This document shows positions 40,460 through 49,022 of a stretch of DNA of 64,000 bases, in pieces. This stretch comes from JAFKFJ01 sp963786445 (GTDB lineage Bacteria; Pseudomonadota; Alphaproteobacteria; Acetobacterales; Acetobacteraceae), in assembly GCA_963786445.1 (NCBI GenBank), contig CAWAZU010000040.1, forward strand, positions 1-64,000, given 5' to 3'. Numbering within the stretch: the first letter of the stretch is position 1; every line of letters begins with the position of its first letter. The notes under the pieces were generated by a model, which searched no databases, had not been told where the DNA came from, and was given only the letters and a program-made list of their open reading frames with translations. The translations under genes were made by a program, and so were the position numbers.

Positions 40460-41964
40460 TCCGGCTGGGCGCGCGGGCGATCACGCGGCGGTTCGGCCGC
40501 GTGGTCGCCAACGACCGCGTCGATTTCGCCGCCGCCCCCGGCAGCATCCACGCCATCGTCGGCGGCAACGGCGCCGGCAAGACGACGCTGATGCGCATCC
40601 TGCAAGGGCTGGAGCAGCCCGACGAAGGCACGGTCATCGTCGATGACCGGGCGGTCGCGCTCGCCGATCCGGCGGACGCGTTCGCGCGCGGCATCGGCAT
40701 GGTGCATCAGGAATTCATGCTGGTGGCGAGCCTGACGCTGCTCGAAAACCTGATCCTTGGGCGCGAGCCGGTGCGCCACGGCGTCATCGACCGCGCGGCG
40801 GCGCTGGCGGCGGCGCAGAAACTCGCTGCCGTCGCCGGCGCAAAACTCGACTGGGACGCGACGGTGGCCGAGGCGCCGGTGCATCTGCGCCAGATCGTCG
40901 AAATCCTGCGGCTGCTGTATCGCGGCGCCGACGTGCTGATCCTCGACGAGCCGACCGCGGTGCTGGCGCCGCCTCAGGTCCAGGACCTGCTCGCGCTGCT
41001 GCGGCGCCTGCGCGACGAGGGGCGGACGATCATCTTCATCAGCCACAAGCTCGACGAGGTGATGTCCGTCGCCGACCGCATCACCGTGCTGCGAGGCGGC
41101 CGCGTGGTCGCCACCACGGCGCCGGCGGAAACCGACGTGGCGTCGCTCGCGCAACTCATGGTGGGCGAGCCGGTCGCGCAGCCGCGCCGGGCGCCGCGCG
41201 CGTCCGCCGGCGATGCGCCGGTGCTGTCGGTGCGCGGCCTCGGCGCGCTCGATGCGCGCGGCGTGCGCCGGCTGATCGGGGTCGGTCTCGACATCCGTCA
41301 AGGCGAGATCGTGGGCATTGCCGGCGTCAGCGGCTGCGGCCAGGACGAGCTGGTCGCCGCCGTGGTCGGGTTGCGCCGCGCGGCGGCGGGCACGGTTGCG
41401 CTCGACGGCGCCGACGTGACCGGCCGGTCGGTGGCGGCGCGGCGCCGGGCCGGGATCGGCTATCTCAGCGCCGACCGCGCCCATGAAGGGCTGTGCCTGC
41501 CGGCCACGATCAGCGACAACATCCTCGCCGGCCGCCATCGCGAAACACCGTTCGCGCGGCGCGGCCTGCTGCGTCCGGCCGCGGTGCGCGCGCATGTGCG
41601 GCGCGTGCTGGCGCAGTTCTCGGTGGTCCACGGCGCGGCGTCCGACCCCGTCGGCAGCCTCTCGGGCGGCAACCAGCAGCGGGTGGCGACCGCGCGCGAA
41701 CTCGACCGCGCACCGCGCCTGCTGGTCGCGGCCCAGCCGACGCGCGGCGTCGATATCGCCGGCACCGCCTTCATCCACGCCCGCATCCTCGCCTATCGCG
41801 ACGCCGGCGGCGCGGTGCTGCTGGTGAGCGAGGAGCTGGAGGAACTGCTGGCGCTCGCCGACCGCATTCTGGTGCTGCATCACGGCGTTCTCGGCGGCAC
41901 GGTGGAGGGCGCGCGCGCCGATGTCGTGCGCATCGGCCGCATGATGCTGGGCGCGCCGGCATGA
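40456..41964 (+). CDS. Two-domain sugar/nucleoside ABC transporter ATPase
   Basis: 502 residues with two ABC cassettes. First: Walker A GGNGAGKTTLMRIL, Q-loop MVHQEF, Walker B VLILDEPTAVLAP, H-loop ISHKLDE. Its signature is degenerate (AEAPVHLRQIVEIL), as in RbsA-type proteins. Second: Walker A is modified (GVSGCGQDELVAAV), the signature LSGGNQQRV is intact, and Walker B is LLVAAQPTRGVDI. The AAQPTRG motif is standard for nucleoside/ribose-type ATPases. The GTG start at 40456 overlaps the binding-protein stop. Confidence 0.93.
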   Translation: MIRLGARAITRRFGRVVANDRVDFAAAPGSIHAIVGGNGAGKTTLMRILQGLEQPDEGTVIVDDRAVALADPADAFARGIGMVHQEFMLVASLTLLENLILGREPVRHGVIDRAAALAAAQKLAAVAGAKLDWDATVAEAPVHLRQIVEILRLLYRGADVLILDEPTAVLAPPQVQDLLALLRRLRDEGRTIIFISHKLDEVMSVADRITVLRGGRVVATTAPAETDVASLAQLMVGEPVAQPRRAPRASAGDAPVLSVRGLGALDARGVRRLIGVGLDIRQGEIVGIAGVSGCGQDELVAAVVGLRRAAAGTVALDGADVTGRSVAARRRAGIGYLSADRAHEGLCLPATISDNILAGRHRETPFARRGLLRPAAVRAHVRRVLAQFSVVHGAASDPVGSLSGGNQQRVATARELDRAPRLLVAAQPTRGVDIAGTAFIHARILAYRDAGGAVLLVSEELEELLALADRILVLHHGVLGGTVEGARADVVRIGRMMLGAPA

Positions 41965-43028
41965 CCGAAGCTTGGGCCGCTGCCTTGCCGCGCGCGCCGC
42001 GCATCGACTGGGCGGCGCTGCTCGGCGCCGCGATGCCGTTCGCCGTCGCGCTGCTGGTGGGCGCGGCGTTGCTGCTGGTCACCGGGCAGGACCCGCTCAG
42101 CGTCTATCGGCTGCTGGCCGAGGAGGGGTTCGGCGGGAGGGAGCAGTGGGCGGCGACGCTCAGCGCGACGACGCCGGTGCTGTTCTGCGCCGTGGCGACG
42201 GCGATCTCGTTCCGTGCCGGCGTGTTCAACATCGGCGTCGAGGGCGGCTTCTATCTCGGCGGCCTGGCCGGCGCGGTGGCCGGATGTTCGCTGACCGGCC
42301 TGCCCGGACCGCTGCTGATCCTGGCCGAACTGGGCGCCGGCGCGCTGGCCGGCGGGCTGTGGCTGGCGGTGCCGGGGCTGCTGCGGGCGCGGCTGGACGT
42401 GGACGAAGTGGTCTCGACGCTGATGCTCAACTTCGTCGCCATCAATTTGACCGCGTTCCTGGTCGATCACGTCTTCCTCGCGCCCGGCGCGGGCAATTCG
42501 CAGACCAGGCTGATCGCCGAGGCGGGCTGGCTGCCGCGCCTGCTGCCGCCCTCGACGCTGAGCCTCGGTTTCGTCATCGCGCTCGCCGTGCTCGCGGCCT
42601 ACGAGCTTTGGGGCCGCTGCACGCCGCTGGGGTTCGAGGCGCGGGTGAGCGGCCTCAACCCGCGCTTCGCGCGCGCCGTCGGCATCGACGTGCCGGGGCT
42701 GATCGTGAAGACGACCGTGATCTCGGGGCTGATTGCCGGACTGGGCGGCGCGGCGCACGCCGCCGGGCTGATCCACCGCTTCGTCGCCGGGTTCTCGCCG
42801 GGCTACGGCTTCACCGGCCTGGCGGTGGTGCTGCTGGGCCGCAACACCGCTTCCGGCATGCTGGTCGGCGCCGTGCTGTTCGGCGCGCTCGCCTCGGCGG
42901 GCACGACGGTGCAACTGTTCAGCGACATCCCGATCCAGCTGGTCGATGTGCTGCAAGGCACGGTCACGATCTTTGCCGTGGTGCAGTTCGCGCACCTGCT
43001 GCGCCGATGGCGGCGGCGGCGCGCATGA
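41961..43028 (+). CDS. Nucleoside ABC transporter permease 1
   Basis: 355 residues, about 8-10 membrane segments. BPD_transp_2-type features: TPVLFCAVATAISFRAGVFN, IGVEGGFYLGGL, VSTLMLNFVAINLTAFLVDH, GLNPRFARAVGIDV (the EAA-like cytoplasmic loop), GFTGLAVVLLGRNTASGMLV. These match the NupB/YufP family. ATG at 41961 overlaps the ATPase stop by 4 bases. Forms a heterodimer with the next permease. Confidence 0.9.
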   Translation: MTEAWAAALPRAPRIDWAALLGAAMPFAVALLVGAALLLVTGQDPLSVYRLLAEEGFGGREQWAATLSATTPVLFCAVATAISFRAGVFNIGVEGGFYLGGLAGAVAGCSLTGLPGPLLILAELGAGALAGGLWLAVPGLLRARLDVDEVVSTLMLNFVAINLTAFLVDHVFLAPGAGNSQTRLIAEAGWLPRLLPPSTLSLGFVIALAVLAAYELWGRCTPLGFEARVSGLNPRFARAVGIDVPGLIVKTTVISGLIAGLGGAAHAAGLIHRFVAGFSPGYGFTGLAVVLLGRNTASGMLVGAVLFGALASAGTTVQLFSDIPIQLVDVLQGTVTIFAVVQFAHLLRRWRRRRA

Positions 43029-43924
43029 TCGACAACATCCTCGCCTCGGCCCTGGTGATGACGACGCCGCTGCTGCTGACCGCGATCGGCGGGATGCTCA
43101 ACCGCATCGGCGGCCTCGTCAATATCGGGCTGGAGGCGATGATGCTGACCGGCGCCTATGTCGCGCTGGTGGCGTCCGCGGCGACGCAATCCTGGCCGCT
43201 CGCGCTGCTGGCGGCGCTGGCGGCGGGGGCGATGTCCGGCCTGCTGTTGTCGCTGGCGGTGACAAGGCTGTTCGCCAACGAGATCGTCGCCGGCCTGGGC
43301 TACAACGTCGCCGTCGCGGGACTGATCGGCTTCGTGCTGAAGACGTACTACCACAGCTCCGGCACGCTGCGGCTCGCCGACGTGGTGATGCTGCCGCACA
43401 TCGACCTGCCTGGCGTCGCCGCAATCCCGCTGCTGGGCGCCGTCTTCTCCGGAAAAGACCCGCTGACCTGGCTCGCGTGGCTGTCGGTGCCGGCCAGCGC
43501 CTTCGTGCTGCGGCGCACCCGCGCGGGGTTGCGCCTGCGCGCGGCCGGCGAGGCGCCGGCGGCGTCGGTCGCACTCGGGCTGCGCCCGCTGCTGACGCGC
43601 GACATCTCCACCGTGGTCGCGGGCGCGATGGCGGGACTGGCCGGCGCGCAGCTGTCCATCGGCATCGTCGGCGTGTTCAGCGTCGGCATCTCCGCCGGGC
43701 GCGGCTTCATCGCGCTCGCCGCCTTCTATTTCGGCCGCAACCGGCCGTGGCTGACGGCGCTGGGGGCGCTGCTGTTCGGCACGTTCGATGCGGTGCAGAT
43801 CAACCTGCAAGGCCGTGGCGTGGCGCCGGAACTGATGCAGATGCTGCCGTATCTGGTGGTGGTCGCCGTGCTCGCCGCGATCGGCGTCGGCGAACGCCGC
43901 CGGCGCCTGCTGCGCGGAGTGTGA
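43025..43924 (+). CDS. Nucleoside ABC transporter permease 2
   Basis: 299 residues: MTTPLLLTAIGGMLNRIGGL, VNIGLEAMMLTGAYVALVAS, ANEIVAGLGYNVAVAGLIGF, SVALGLRPLLTRDISTVVAG, GRGFIALAAFYFGRNRPWLT. The profile fits the second NupC/YufQ-type permease. ATG at 43025 overlaps the previous stop. The chain of 4-base overlaps from 40456 to here indicates tight coupling of transporter synthesis. Confidence 0.9.
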   Translation: MIDNILASALVMTTPLLLTAIGGMLNRIGGLVNIGLEAMMLTGAYVALVASAATQSWPLALLAALAAGAMSGLLLSLAVTRLFANEIVAGLGYNVAVAGLIGFVLKTYYHSSGTLRLADVVMLPHIDLPGVAAIPLLGAVFSGKDPLTWLAWLSVPASAFVLRRTRAGLRLRAAGEAPAASVALGLRPLLTRDISTVVAGAMAGLAGAQLSIGIVGVFSVGISAGRGFIALAAFYFGRNRPWLTALGALLFGTFDAVQINLQGRGVAPELMQMLPYLVVVAVLAAIGVGERRRRLLRGV

Positions 43925-43926
43925 GC

Positions 43927-44484
43927 ATGGCCGACGCAACCGCCCTGCTGCTGATCGACGTGATCGAGTCCTTCTTCCGGGAGGGCATGCCGAACCACTA
44001 CCCCGAGGCGCCGCTTGTGCTCCCCCCGCTGCGTCGCCTGCTGGACGCGGCGCGTGCGTCCGGCGCGCTGGTCGTGCATGGCGTGGAGCGGCACCGGCCT
44101 GGACTGGACGATTTCGAATGGCGCAAGCTGCCGCCGCACCATTTCGACGGCGCCGCCGACGCCGCGGTGGTTGCCGGCTTCGAGCCGCGCGGCCAGCGCG
44201 AGCTTCTGCTGCCGAAACGCCGCTACAGCGCGTTCTTCGCCACCGACCTGGCGCTGCTGCTGCGCGAGCAGGGCATCGTGCGCGTCGTGATCGCCGGCGT
44301 GAAAACCAATGTCTGCATCCGTGCGACCGTGCAGGACGCGTTCGCGCACGGCTTTGCGCCGATCGTGCCGCGCGAGGCCACCAACTCCAACCGTCCGCAT
44401 CTGGCGGCGGCGTCGCTGGAGGATATCGAACGCTATTTCGGCCGCGTCGTGTCGCTCGACGAGGCCGTGGCGGCGCTGGCGTGA
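43927..44484 (+). CDS. Isochorismatase-family cysteine hydrolase
   Basis: 185 residues with the Asp-Lys-Cys catalytic triad visible: ALLLIDVIESFF (Asp), LLLPKRRYSAFFATDL (Lys), VIAGVKTNVCIRATVQDAFA (Cys), plus the preceding cis-peptide loop. Members hydrolyse amides or ureides such as nicotinamide or carbamoyl compounds. The position inside a nucleoside operon suggests a role late in base breakdown, for example an amide or ureide intermediate; the substrate is not readable. 2 bases separate it from the permease stop. Confidence 0.85.
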   Translation: MADATALLLIDVIESFFREGMPNHYPEAPLVLPPLRRLLDAARASGALVVHGVERHRPGLDDFEWRKLPPHHFDGAADAAVVAGFEPRGQRELLLPKRRYSAFFATDLALLLREQGIVRVVIAGVKTNVCIRATVQDAFAHGFAPIVPREATNSNRPHLAAASLEDIERYFGRVVSLDEAVAALA

Positions 44485-44486
44485 CC

Positions 44487-45338
44487 ATGGTCGCCATCGT
44501 CGGCTATGCCAGCCTCGATTACGTGGTACGGCTGGAGGGCGCGCCGCTGGCCGATGCGACGGTGATCGCCGCGCGCGCCGGCGGCGGCTGGCCGCGGCTC
44601 GGCGGCAGCCCGTCCTACATCGCCGCGGCGCTGGTCCGCGCCGGCGTCGGCGGCGCCGTGCCGGTGACCTGGGTGGCGGAGGACGAAGCCGGCGCGCACT
44701 TCGTCGCGTCGCTCGCCGCCGATGGCGTGGCCGTGGACGGGGTGGCGCGCACGCTGCCGGGCCGCACGCCGGTTTGCATCCTGGCCTACGCGCCCGACGG
44801 GGCGTGCTTCTGCCTCTACGATCCCGGCGCGAGCCGCGCCGTCGGGCTGGCCGAGTTCCAGCGCGTCCTCGTCGATGCCGCCGACTGGGTCTGCGTCACC
44901 GCCGGACCGGCCGAGGCGACCCGCGCCGTGCTGGCGCACCTGCGGCCCAGCCAGCGCCTGGCCTGGGCCGTCAAGGCCGACGCCGACGCCTTTGCGCCGG
45001 ACTTGCGCGCCGCGCTGGCCGCACGCGCCGATCTGCTGGTGTCGAGCCGCGGCGAGCGTCCGTTCGTGGCCGATGCGCTGGCCGCGGCACCGGTGCGGCC
45101 GGGCCGCATCCTGGTCGAGACGCGCGGAGCCGCCGGGGCGCAGGTGACGGCGGACGGACGCACGGCGCTGATCGAGGCGGCGACGGTCGCCGCGCCCGAC
45201 CCGACCGGCGCCGGCGACACTTTTATCGGCGGCATGCTCGCCGCCCTGATCGCCCGGCGCGGCGACGCGGCGGCGGCGGTGCGCGCGGGCCAGCGCGCGG
45301 CCCGCGACATGCTGGCGGCACGGATGCAAGGGAGCTGA
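44487..45338 (+). CDS. PfkB-family carbohydrate/nucleoside kinase
   Basis: 283 residues. N-terminal VAIVGYASLDYVVRLEG and GGWPRLGGSPSYIAAALVRAG (substrate di-glycine motif), C-terminal DPTGAGDTFIGGMLAALIAR with the catalytic Asp (GAGDTF anion hole). The ribokinase/adenosine kinase-like size and operon context favour a nucleoside or ribose kinase. A GTG at 44481 overlaps the isochorismatase stop region, while the ATG at 44487 begins the conserved sequence directly and is preferred. Confidence 0.85.
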   Translation: MVAIVGYASLDYVVRLEGAPLADATVIAARAGGGWPRLGGSPSYIAAALVRAGVGGAVPVTWVAEDEAGAHFVASLAADGVAVDGVARTLPGRTPVCILAYAPDGACFCLYDPGASRAVGLAEFQRVLVDAADWVCVTAGPAEATRAVLAHLRPSQRLAWAVKADADAFAPDLRAALAARADLLVSSRGERPFVADALAAAPVRPGRILVETRGAAGAQVTADGRTALIEAATVAAPDPTGAGDTFIGGMLAALIARRGDAAAAVRAGQRAARDMLAARMQGS

Positions 45339-45341
45339 CCG

Positions 45342-46091
45342 ATGAGCAAGACCGCCTGGTACATCGGCTGCTCGGCCGAGCAGGTCGGCGAATCCGCCGT
45401 GCTGGTCGGCGACCCCGCCCGCATCGCGCGAATTGCCGCGCATCTCGAACGCCCGGAGTGGCCCGAAACCAACCGCGGTCTGCGCACCGTCACCGGCTGG
45501 CGCGGCGTGCGGCGCATCTCGGCGACCGCGTTCGGCATGGGCGCACCGATCGCCACCGTCGTGCTGCACGAACTGCACCATCTCGGCGTGCGGAGTTTTT
45601 TGCGCATCGGCACGGCAATGGTGGCGGCGCCGGCCGCGCTGGGCGATTTCGTGCTCGCCGATGGCGCGCTCTGTGGCGAGGGCACGTCGGGCACCTATGC
45701 GCCCGCCGGTTATCCGGCGGTCGCCGACCACGACCTGGCGGCGGCGCTGCGGGCGCGGCTGGCGCACGCGCAGCGGCGCTGGCATGCCGGCGTGTTCGCG
45801 ACCTATGACGGGTTCTACACGCAGATGTTCGCGCTCGACGACGCGCGCCGCGACGCCGTCACGGCGCTGCGCGAGGACATGCGGCGCTACCGCATCCTCG
45901 CCGCCGACATGGAGACCTCGGCGCTGCTGGTGGCCGGGCGCGTGCTGGGCGCGCGCGTCGCCAGCCTCTGCCTCGGCACCGTCGATGCCATGACGCAGCA
46001 GAAGCTGGACGCAGCCGCCACGGAAGCCGCCGAGGCGGAACTGTTCGAGGTCGCGCTGGACGCGCTCGCGGCACTGCCGCCGGCGCCATAA
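45342..46091 (+). CDS. Nucleoside phosphorylase (PNP/UDP family)
   Basis: 249 residues: AVLVGDPARIARIAAHLE (phosphate site), GMGAPIATVVLHELHHLGVR, FLRIGTAMVAAPAALGDFVL, and YRILAADMETSALLVAGRVL (ribose-binding Met-Glu motif), all of the PNP_UDP_1 family. It splits nucleosides to base and ribose-1-phosphate, the step expected after uptake by the adjacent transporter. Three bases separate it from the kinase stop. Uridine versus purine preference cannot be decided. Confidence 0.88.
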   Translation: MSKTAWYIGCSAEQVGESAVLVGDPARIARIAAHLERPEWPETNRGLRTVTGWRGVRRISATAFGMGAPIATVVLHELHHLGVRSFLRIGTAMVAAPAALGDFVLADGALCGEGTSGTYAPAGYPAVADHDLAAALRARLAHAQRRWHAGVFATYDGFYTQMFALDDARRDAVTALREDMRRYRILAADMETSALLVAGRVLGARVASLCLGTVDAMTQQKLDAAATEAAEAELFEVALDALAALPPAP

Positions 46092-46106
46092 GGCCGGCCG
46101 CGGGAC

Positions 46107-47495
46107 ATGACGCGCATCTGGCTGCTGCTGTGTCTCGGCTGGACGGTCAGCAGCGCCGACCGCGCGGTGACGGGCCCGGTGGTCACCTGGATGATCCGCC
46201 ACAAGGTCGCGTTCATGGCCGCGCCCGACCCCTATGCGCTGGGCGGGCTGATCGGCAGCATTTTTTTCGCCGGCTACATGCTGGCGCAGTTTCCCGGCGG
46301 CTATGCCGGCGACCGCAACGGCCATCGCAGCGTCATCGTCATCAGCCTCGCCTGGGCGGCGCTGGCGACGCTGCTCAGCGGGCTGGCGGGGGCGCTGGCG
46401 GCGTTCATGGCGGTGCGCATCTTCACCGGCCTCGGCGAAGGCATCTACTACGCCAACGACCGCGCCGTGATCGCCGAGACGACGCCGCCGGCGCGGCGCA
46501 GCCTCGGCATGGGCGTCGTCATCACCGGGCTTTCCATCGGCATCACGCTCGCGATCGCGCTGACGCCGGTGCTGATCGACTTCGGCGCCGCCGTGCTGGG
46601 CGAGGCGGCGGCGTGGCGCATGCCGTTCTTCGCGCTCAGCGCGGTCAGCGCGGTGATCGCCTGCGTGGTCTGGCGCGGGCTGGCGCCGACGCGCACGCGC
46701 CAGGACCGGCCGTGGCGCGCACTCGCGCAACTCGCGCCGTACACGGCCGTGTTCTTTGCGCTGACCTTCGGCCTGTTCGTGCTGGCGCGCGCGCTCGCGC
46801 TGCCGCCCTGGGCCGTGACGCTGTGCGAACTCGTGCTGGCGTTCGGCACCATCCTGTTCGTCTGGCGCGTGAAAGGCACGGAAATTTCCGGCGCGATCGG
46901 CAGCCGCGATCTGGTGCTGCTGTATGTCTCGTTCATCCCGATCCTGTGGACGCTGTGGTTCCTCGGTTTCTGGGCGGTGGCGATCGTCGCGCAGGCGTCG
47001 GGTGGCTCGTTCCAGGCGGCGGCGATGACGGCGATGTTCACCGGCCTCTCCGGCCTGGTCGGCTTTCCCGCCGGCGGCTGGCTCGCCGACTGGACGCTGC
47101 GCGCCGGCATCGGGCGCAAGCCGGTGCTGATCGGCTTCACCGCGCTGCAGGCGGTGCTGACGCTGGCGCTCGGCCGCTACTTGCAGATCGGCGGGCACGA
47201 TCCCGTGGTGCTGGCGGCGCTGCTGTTCGCGTCGGGCCTGTTCTTCAACGCGCTGCAGCCGGTGGCGCACGCGATGGTCGCCGATCTGGCGGCGCCGGCG
47301 CAGCGCGGCGCCGCGTTCGGCACCTACAACCTGATCGGCGAGATCGGCGCGGTGTTGAGCCCGACCGTCTCCGGCACCATGCGCGATGCGTTCGGCGGCT
47401 GGGCGCCGGCGGTGTATCTGGACGGCGCGCTGGTGCTGGCGAGCGTGCTGCTGGTCGGCTTCGTGCGCGAGCGGCGGCGCCTGGCGGCGGCGTAG
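46107..47495 (+). CDS. Major facilitator superfamily transporter
   Basis: 462 residues with about 12 membrane segments. MFS motif A is visible as FPGGYAGDRNGHR; the second half begins around SRDLVLLYVSFIPILWTLWF. Other landmarks: RIFTGLGEGIYYANDRAVIA and QRGAAFGTYNLIGEIGAVLS. Starting 15 bases after the phosphorylase, it likely belongs to the same operon and could export or import a base, sugar or organic acid. Substrate unknown. Confidence 0.88.
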   Translation: MTRIWLLLCLGWTVSSADRAVTGPVVTWMIRHKVAFMAAPDPYALGGLIGSIFFAGYMLAQFPGGYAGDRNGHRSVIVISLAWAALATLLSGLAGALAAFMAVRIFTGLGEGIYYANDRAVIAETTPPARRSLGMGVVITGLSIGITLAIALTPVLIDFGAAVLGEAAAWRMPFFALSAVSAVIACVVWRGLAPTRTRQDRPWRALAQLAPYTAVFFALTFGLFVLARALALPPWAVTLCELVLAFGTILFVWRVKGTEISGAIGSRDLVLLYVSFIPILWTLWFLGFWAVAIVAQASGGSFQAAAMTAMFTGLSGLVGFPAGGWLADWTLRAGIGRKPVLIGFTALQAVLTLALGRYLQIGGHDPVVLAALLFASGLFFNALQPVAHAMVADLAAPAQRGAAFGTYNLIGEIGAVLSPTVSGTMRDAFGGWAPAVYLDGALVLASVLLVGFVRERRRLAAA

Positions 47496-47513
47496 TGGGT
47501 CATTGGAAAAACA

Positions 47514-48164
47514 CTAGATAGGGGCGTTGGAGTCCCCATAGTACCCCGCATCGAACATCCACTGATAGGATCGTCGCACGAGGTCAGCCGTAGGTTCGTC
47601 GTAGTAGGACGCCGTGGGCTGACGCGATGATGTATTGAGCTTCGGCAAGTTGACGGCAGCCAAGCCCAGAGCTGCGGCAAGATCTTCCTCGATACATTCG
47701 AATCGCAGAACCCGGAGAGCATCTAGCCTGGTGCCTTCGGCCATTTCGTAGAAGCACCGGGATCGCCAGATGTCAACCGAACCTTCTTCGTCCCAGAGCC
47801 ACCTTAAATAATCTCTGAAGTCAAGTTCTACAGATTTGTAGACTCGTAGCTGCATAGCAACATCAGGTAGGTCGGAAAGTAGTCCAGGAGAATTTGCAAG
47901 TACTTCACGGAAGTAAATATACATCGAGACTTCGCGATCAAAAGGGTTGCGGACGACGCTAATCACCCGTTTGAATGTTGCTCGCCCGACAACGCCGCTG
48001 GCATACCCTACCGCCATCGAAAGCGACGGATGGTAGGTTCCGAGCTGCCCAACACCTGCCGTGCGAACTTCTCCCGGCAGAGACGCCGCCAAGTAAGAGA
48101 GCAACGACGTCCCGGCAGTTTTAGGGTTGTGGACGAACAGGGTGTCATCATTGAATAGGATCAT
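47514..48164 (-). CDS. Sulfotransferase-family protein (type 2 carbohydrate-like)
   Basis: 216 residues. The PAPS 5'-phosphosulfate loop is LFVHNPKTAGTSLLSYL, and the 3'-phosphate motif is VISVVRNPFDREVSMYIYF. The C terminus has YQWMFDAGYYG. The gene is visibly less GC-rich than both neighbours and uses more A/T-ending codons, suggesting transfer. Bacterial sulfotransferases of this kind modify surface polysaccharides or lipids. Convergent with the MFS gene and separated from eutC by ~95 bases. Confidence 0.8.
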   Translation of the reverse strand: MILFNDDTLFVHNPKTAGTSLLSYLAASLPGEVRTAGVGQLGTYHPSLSMAVGYASGVVGRATFKRVISVVRNPFDREVSMYIYFREVLANSPGLLSDLPDVAMQLRVYKSVELDFRDYLRWLWDEEGSVDIWRSRCFYEMAEGTRLDALRVLRFECIEEDLAAALGLAAVNLPKLNTSSRQPTASYYDEPTADLVRRSYQWMFDAGYYGDSNAPI

Positions 48165-48259
48165 GACCGACGTTCAATCGTATCCATTCGGCCGCGTCAA
48201 CGTCGGCTCTGAATTTCAAACGAACCCATTCCCGGCGGCGGCGCCCGGTTGGCGCGCCT

Positions 48260-49018
48260 TCACCCGCCGATCAGGTTTTGCTCGCTCGACTCGTCCTTCA
48301 GCCGCACGCCGGAGGCGCCGTGCGACCGCATCGCGCGCAACAGGAACACGATGCGCGACGCCGCCTCGGCGTACGACAAGCCGGCCGGCCGGATGTTGGA
48401 GATGCAGTTGCGGTCGGCATCCGTCGTCAGCTTGCCGGGGCGCCAGGTGAGGTAGGCGCCCATGCTGTCCGGCGCCGACAATCCGGGCCGCTCGCCGATC
48501 AGCACGAGCACCGCCGTGGCGCCCAGCGGCGCCGCCACCGCATCGCCGATGGCGACGCGGCCCTGATGCACCAGCACCAGCGGGGCGACGCGCCAGCCGT
48601 CGGCGCGCAACGCCGCCAGAGCGGCGGCGAGCACCGGCACGGCATGAAGCTGCACGGCCCGCGCCGAGAGACCGTCCGCCACCACCACGGCGAGATCGTA
48701 GGCACCGGCATGGGGCGCCAGCACGGCCTCCGCCTCGGGCGCCAGCAGGCGGCCGAGATCGGGGCGCAGCAGGTACGTCCGTCGATCCGATGCCGCGCTG
48801 CGCACGACGAGCACCGGCAGGCCGAGCGCAGCCGCCGCGGCGGCGAGTTGGGCGTCATCCAGTGCCTCATGCACCGCATCGCGGGCGCGGGCATGCGCCA
48901 GGCGAAACGCCAGCAGCGGCCTGGTCGCGAGCGAGGCGCCGCTCCGTTCGAGGCCGATGCGCGCGGCGGTCAGCGTGCGCAGGCGCGACCACATATCGGG
49001 GAGGGTGTCGGGCGACAT
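48260..49018 (-). CDS. eutC: Ethanolamine ammonia-lyase small subunit
   Basis: 252 residues. TAARIGLERSGASLATRPLL, LAHARARDAVHEALD, LVVVADGLSARAVQLHA-type region, VLIGERPGLSAPDSMGAYLT and TDADRNCISNIRPAGLSYAE are conserved EutC elements. With EutB it forms the adenosylcobalamin-dependent enzyme that splits ethanolamine into acetaldehyde and ammonia. It follows eutB by 4 bases. No microcompartment shell or EutA reactivase gene is in the window. Confidence 0.93.
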   Translation of the reverse strand: MSPDTLPDMWSRLRTLTAARIGLERSGASLATRPLLAFRLAHARARDAVHEALDDAQLAAAAAALGLPVLVVRSAASDRRTYLLRPDLGRLLAPEAEAVLAPHAGAYDLAVVVADGLSARAVQLHAVPVLAAALAALRADGWRVAPLVLVHQGRVAIGDAVAAPLGATAVLVLIGERPGLSAPDSMGAYLTWRPGKLTTDADRNCISNIRPAGLSYAEAASRIVFLLRAMRSHGASGVRLKDESSEQNLIGG

Positions 49019-49022
49019 CGCC

